A model generated the notes under the pieces. It saw only the letters and a program-made list of their open reading frames with translations. It was not told the origin of the DNA and ran no database searches. Below are positions 6,954-8,248 of a DNA stretch of 8,248 bases, one piece after another. The translations under genes and the position numbers were made by a program. Source of the stretch: Gammaproteobacteria bacterium (GTDB lineage: Bacteria; Pseudomonadota; Gammaproteobacteria; Burkholderiales; Burkholderiaceae_E). Positions within the stretch are counted from its first letter, which is position 1; each line of letters starts with the position of its first letter. The stretch lies in contig JAUIAI010000078.1 in assembly GCA_030425615.1 (NCBI GenBank), forward strand, positions 1 through 8,248, written 5' to 3'.

Positions 6954-7106
6954 TCACGCCGGCACACCCGAACGCGGCCGCTGCCGCCGACAACGCTCCG
7001 AACAGTAGCGAACCTCGTCCCAGTGACGGGCCCACTTGCGGCGCCAGGCGAAGGGCCGGGCGCAGACCGGGCAGACCTTGGTGGGCAGCCCGTCGCGCTT
7101 GCGCAT
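6954..7106 (-). CDS. DUF2256-family small Cys4 protein
   Basis: A 50-residue basic protein starting LPTKVCPVCARPF and continuing WRRKW, HWDEVRYC and SERCR. This fits the DUF2256 pattern: LP-x-K-x-C-x-x-C-x-RPF-x-WR-K-W, then YC-x-x-x-CR. C12, C15, C35 and C39 form a CxxC...CxxxC set likely to bind zinc; zinc binding and nucleic-acid contact are inference. No function is established for the family, though I recall it beside photolyase/cryptochrome genes. ATG 7104-7106 lies 11 nt after the upstream stop, with GGTGAG about 10 nt ahead as a possible ribosome binding site. An in-frame GTG at 7119-7121 would overlap that TGA in a GTGA arrangement and add five residues. Both layouts imply coupling to the upstream photolyase gene. 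At this length it is easily missed by automatic gene calling. Confidence 0.88.
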   Translation of the reverse strand: MRKRDGLPTKVCPVCARPFAWRRKWARHWDEVRYCSERCRRQRPRSGVPA

Positions 7107-7117
7107 GCGTGCCGTGC

Positions 7118-8248
7118 TCACCCGAGATCCAGATCGAGCTGCGCGGCCGGCGCCGATCGATGCGTGCCCCCTGAGCGGCCTCCACCGACGCCGACGCCCT
7201 TCAACGCGTGCCCTTCCGGCGCCGGTGCCGAACGGCGGCGGCCGCGATCCGCGATGCCGCTGCGGCGGCTTCCGTGCCGCCGCTGGATCTCGTCCGCCAG
7301 TTCACGGTAGCCCGGCGCGCGGCGTGCGGCCCAGGTGCGCTCGCGCGCCAGGCGGGCGGTCGCGGCCAGGTCGACCACCGGACGGGGATACCGACCTTCC
7401 AGCATCGCCCCCGCCGCAGGCCATTCCCACGGCGTGTGCACCCAGGCATCCGGCACCACCCCGAGTTCGGGCACCCATCGCCGTACGAAAATCCCCGTCG
7501 GATCGTGGTCGAGACCCTGCTTGACCGGGTTGTAGATGCGGATCGTGTTGATGCCCGTGGTGCCGCTCTGCATCTGCACCTGGGGCCAGTGGATGCCCGG
7601 TTCGTAGTCGGTGAACTGGCGCGCCAGATGCTCACCTGGTGCGCGCCAGGGCAGCCACAGCTGATAGCTCGCGAACGACATCAGCATCGCCCGCATCCGG
7701 AAATTCAGCCATCCCGTGGCCCGCAGGCTGCGCATGCATGCGTCCACGAACGGCACGCCGGTCTGTCCGGCGGACCAGGCCTCGAGGAGGGCGGCGTCGC
7801 CGGGCTCGGGTCGCAAGCCGTCATATGCCGGATGCAGGTTGCGGAACTCCAGCGCCGGTTCGCTCTCGAGCTTCTGGATGAAGTGGTCGCGCCAGGAAAG
7901 ACGCGCCGCGAACGCCCGTAGAGACATCGCCCAGCCGTGCGGTGCCTGCGCACGCCGCGCCTCGCAGGCCTGCACCAGCTCGCGCAGTGACATCACGCCG
8001 AACGCGAGATAGGGTGACATGCGCGAGCCTGCCTCCGCCGCGGTCAGGGGTGACGAGATGCCTTTGGCGTACGCCCGGCCGTCCTCCTGCAGGAACCGGT
8101 GCAGACGCGCCTCGGCCGCGGTCCGCCCGCCCGCCTGGGGCGCGGTGCAGCCGTCGGTCGCGAGTGCCAGATCCCCGGGCGTGGGCAGGTGGCCCGGCTC
8201 CAGCTCCGCTCGCAACGGCCACACCCCCGCGGGATGCGCCGGCGGGGC
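7118..8248 (-). CDS. Cryptochrome/DNA photolyase family protein (5' end beyond the window)
   Basis: The 376 residues visible cover the FAD-binding half of a photolyase/cryptochrome. The frame is open to the edge, and the N-terminal antenna domain should lie outside. Recognisable blocks (numbered from the edge) are GGRTAAEARLHRFL (40-53), SRMSPYLAFGVMS (75-87), LSWRDHF (117-123), VPFVDACMRSLRATGWLNFRMRAM (165-188 region), IHWPQVQMQSGTTGIN (219-234), RIYNPVKQG (237-245) and FVRRWVPEL (254-262). The family uses FADH- and blue or UV-A light to split pyrimidine dimers, or acts as a photoreceptor. The IHWPQVQMQSG segment differs from the E. coli PhrB version (NNGGWQWAASTG), so I assign only the superfamily, not CPD or 6-4 activity. 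A Gly/Arg/Ser/Ala-rich tail of about 50 residues after 325 ends in QLDLDLG. It is the first visible gene of the minus-strand operon; the promoter is outside the window. Confidence 0.93.
   Translation of the reverse strand, partial: APPAHPAGVWPLRAELEPGHLPTPGDLALATDGCTAPQAGGRTAAEARLHRFLQEDGRAYAKGISSPLTAAEAGSRMSPYLAFGVMSLRELVQACEARRAQAPHGWAMSLRAFAARLSWRDHFIQKLESEPALEFRNLHPAYDGLRPEPGDAALLEAWSAGQTGVPFVDACMRSLRATGWLNFRMRAMLMSFASYQLWLPWRAPGEHLARQFTDYEPGIHWPQVQMQSGTTGINTIRIYNPVKQGLDHDPTGIFVRRWVPELGVVPDAWVHTPWEWPAAGAMLEGRYPRPVVDLAATARLARERTWAARRAPGYRELADEIQRRHGSRRSGIADRGRRRSAPAPEGHALKGVGVGGGRSGGTHRSAPAAQLDLDLG
7124..7141 (-). other. QLDLDL C-terminal motif, candidate sliding-clamp binding site
   Basis: The codons of Q370 to L375 of the photolyase fragment spell QLDLDL, followed by one Gly and the stop. 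This fits the QLxLxL hexapeptide form of the bacterial beta-clamp motif (as in Hda, QLSLPL). It sits at the end of a low-complexity, probably flexible tail, as such motifs often do. The match is by pattern only. Confidence 0.4.

Noticed and set aside
6014..7174. A 386-codon plus-strand open frame opposite the FAD protein and DUF2256 genes
   Set aside because: The minus-strand frames carry clear family motifs. This one is low-complexity and rich in Arg and Pro.
6931..7185. An 84-codon minus-strand frame overlapping the DUF2256 gene
   Set aside because: It is a different frame over the same bases. The DUF2256 frame explains the region with a complete, motif-bearing protein.

Overview
The window is high-GC, densely packed bacterial DNA, most likely from a Pseudomonadota (proteobacterial) genome. 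I base this on base composition, strong AGGAG-type ribosome binding sites, Sec and Tat leader peptides and the protein families present. I cannot place the genus. Two gene groups meet tail to tail near position 5510.

Left group (1-5500). A zinc-dependent alcohol dehydrogenase gene runs leftward off the window and carries an in-frame TGA at 60-62. The reading frame continues after it with family-like sequence, so the gene looks freshly broken, or the base is a sequencing error. Diverging from it across 117 bp are a type I Baeyer-Villiger monooxygenase (825-2537) and, 27 bp later, a classical short-chain dehydrogenase (2565-3272). A Sec-exported MetX-like alpha/beta hydrolase (3374-4441) and a Tat-exported dienelactone-hydrolase-family protein (4619-5500) follow on the same strand, each behind an intergenic region with an inverted repeat. 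The set fits stepwise oxidation of an alcohol or ketone: alcohol to ketone (dehydrogenases), ketone to ester or lactone (monooxygenase), then hydrolysis. The exact substrate cannot be read from sequence.

Right group (8248-5519, minus strand). This appears to be a three-gene photolyase operon. First is a photolyase/cryptochrome-family protein whose N-terminal part lies beyond the window. Next is a very short DUF2256-type Cys4 protein of 50 residues. Last is a 471-residue protein with a photolyase-type FAD domain at its N-terminus and an alpha/beta-looking domain behind it, the reverse of the usual photolyase order. The three genes are spaced tightly enough for translational coupling. The first protein ends in a low-complexity tail finishing in QLDLDL, which matches the hexapeptide type of bacterial sliding-clamp binding motif.

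The most interesting parts are the inverted-order photolyase-like protein, the possible clamp-binding tail, the short DUF2256 gene between two photolyase paralogues, and the interrupted dehydrogenase. No RNA genes, insertion sequences, CRISPR arrays or attachment sites were seen, and no gene-free stretch exceeds 180 bp.
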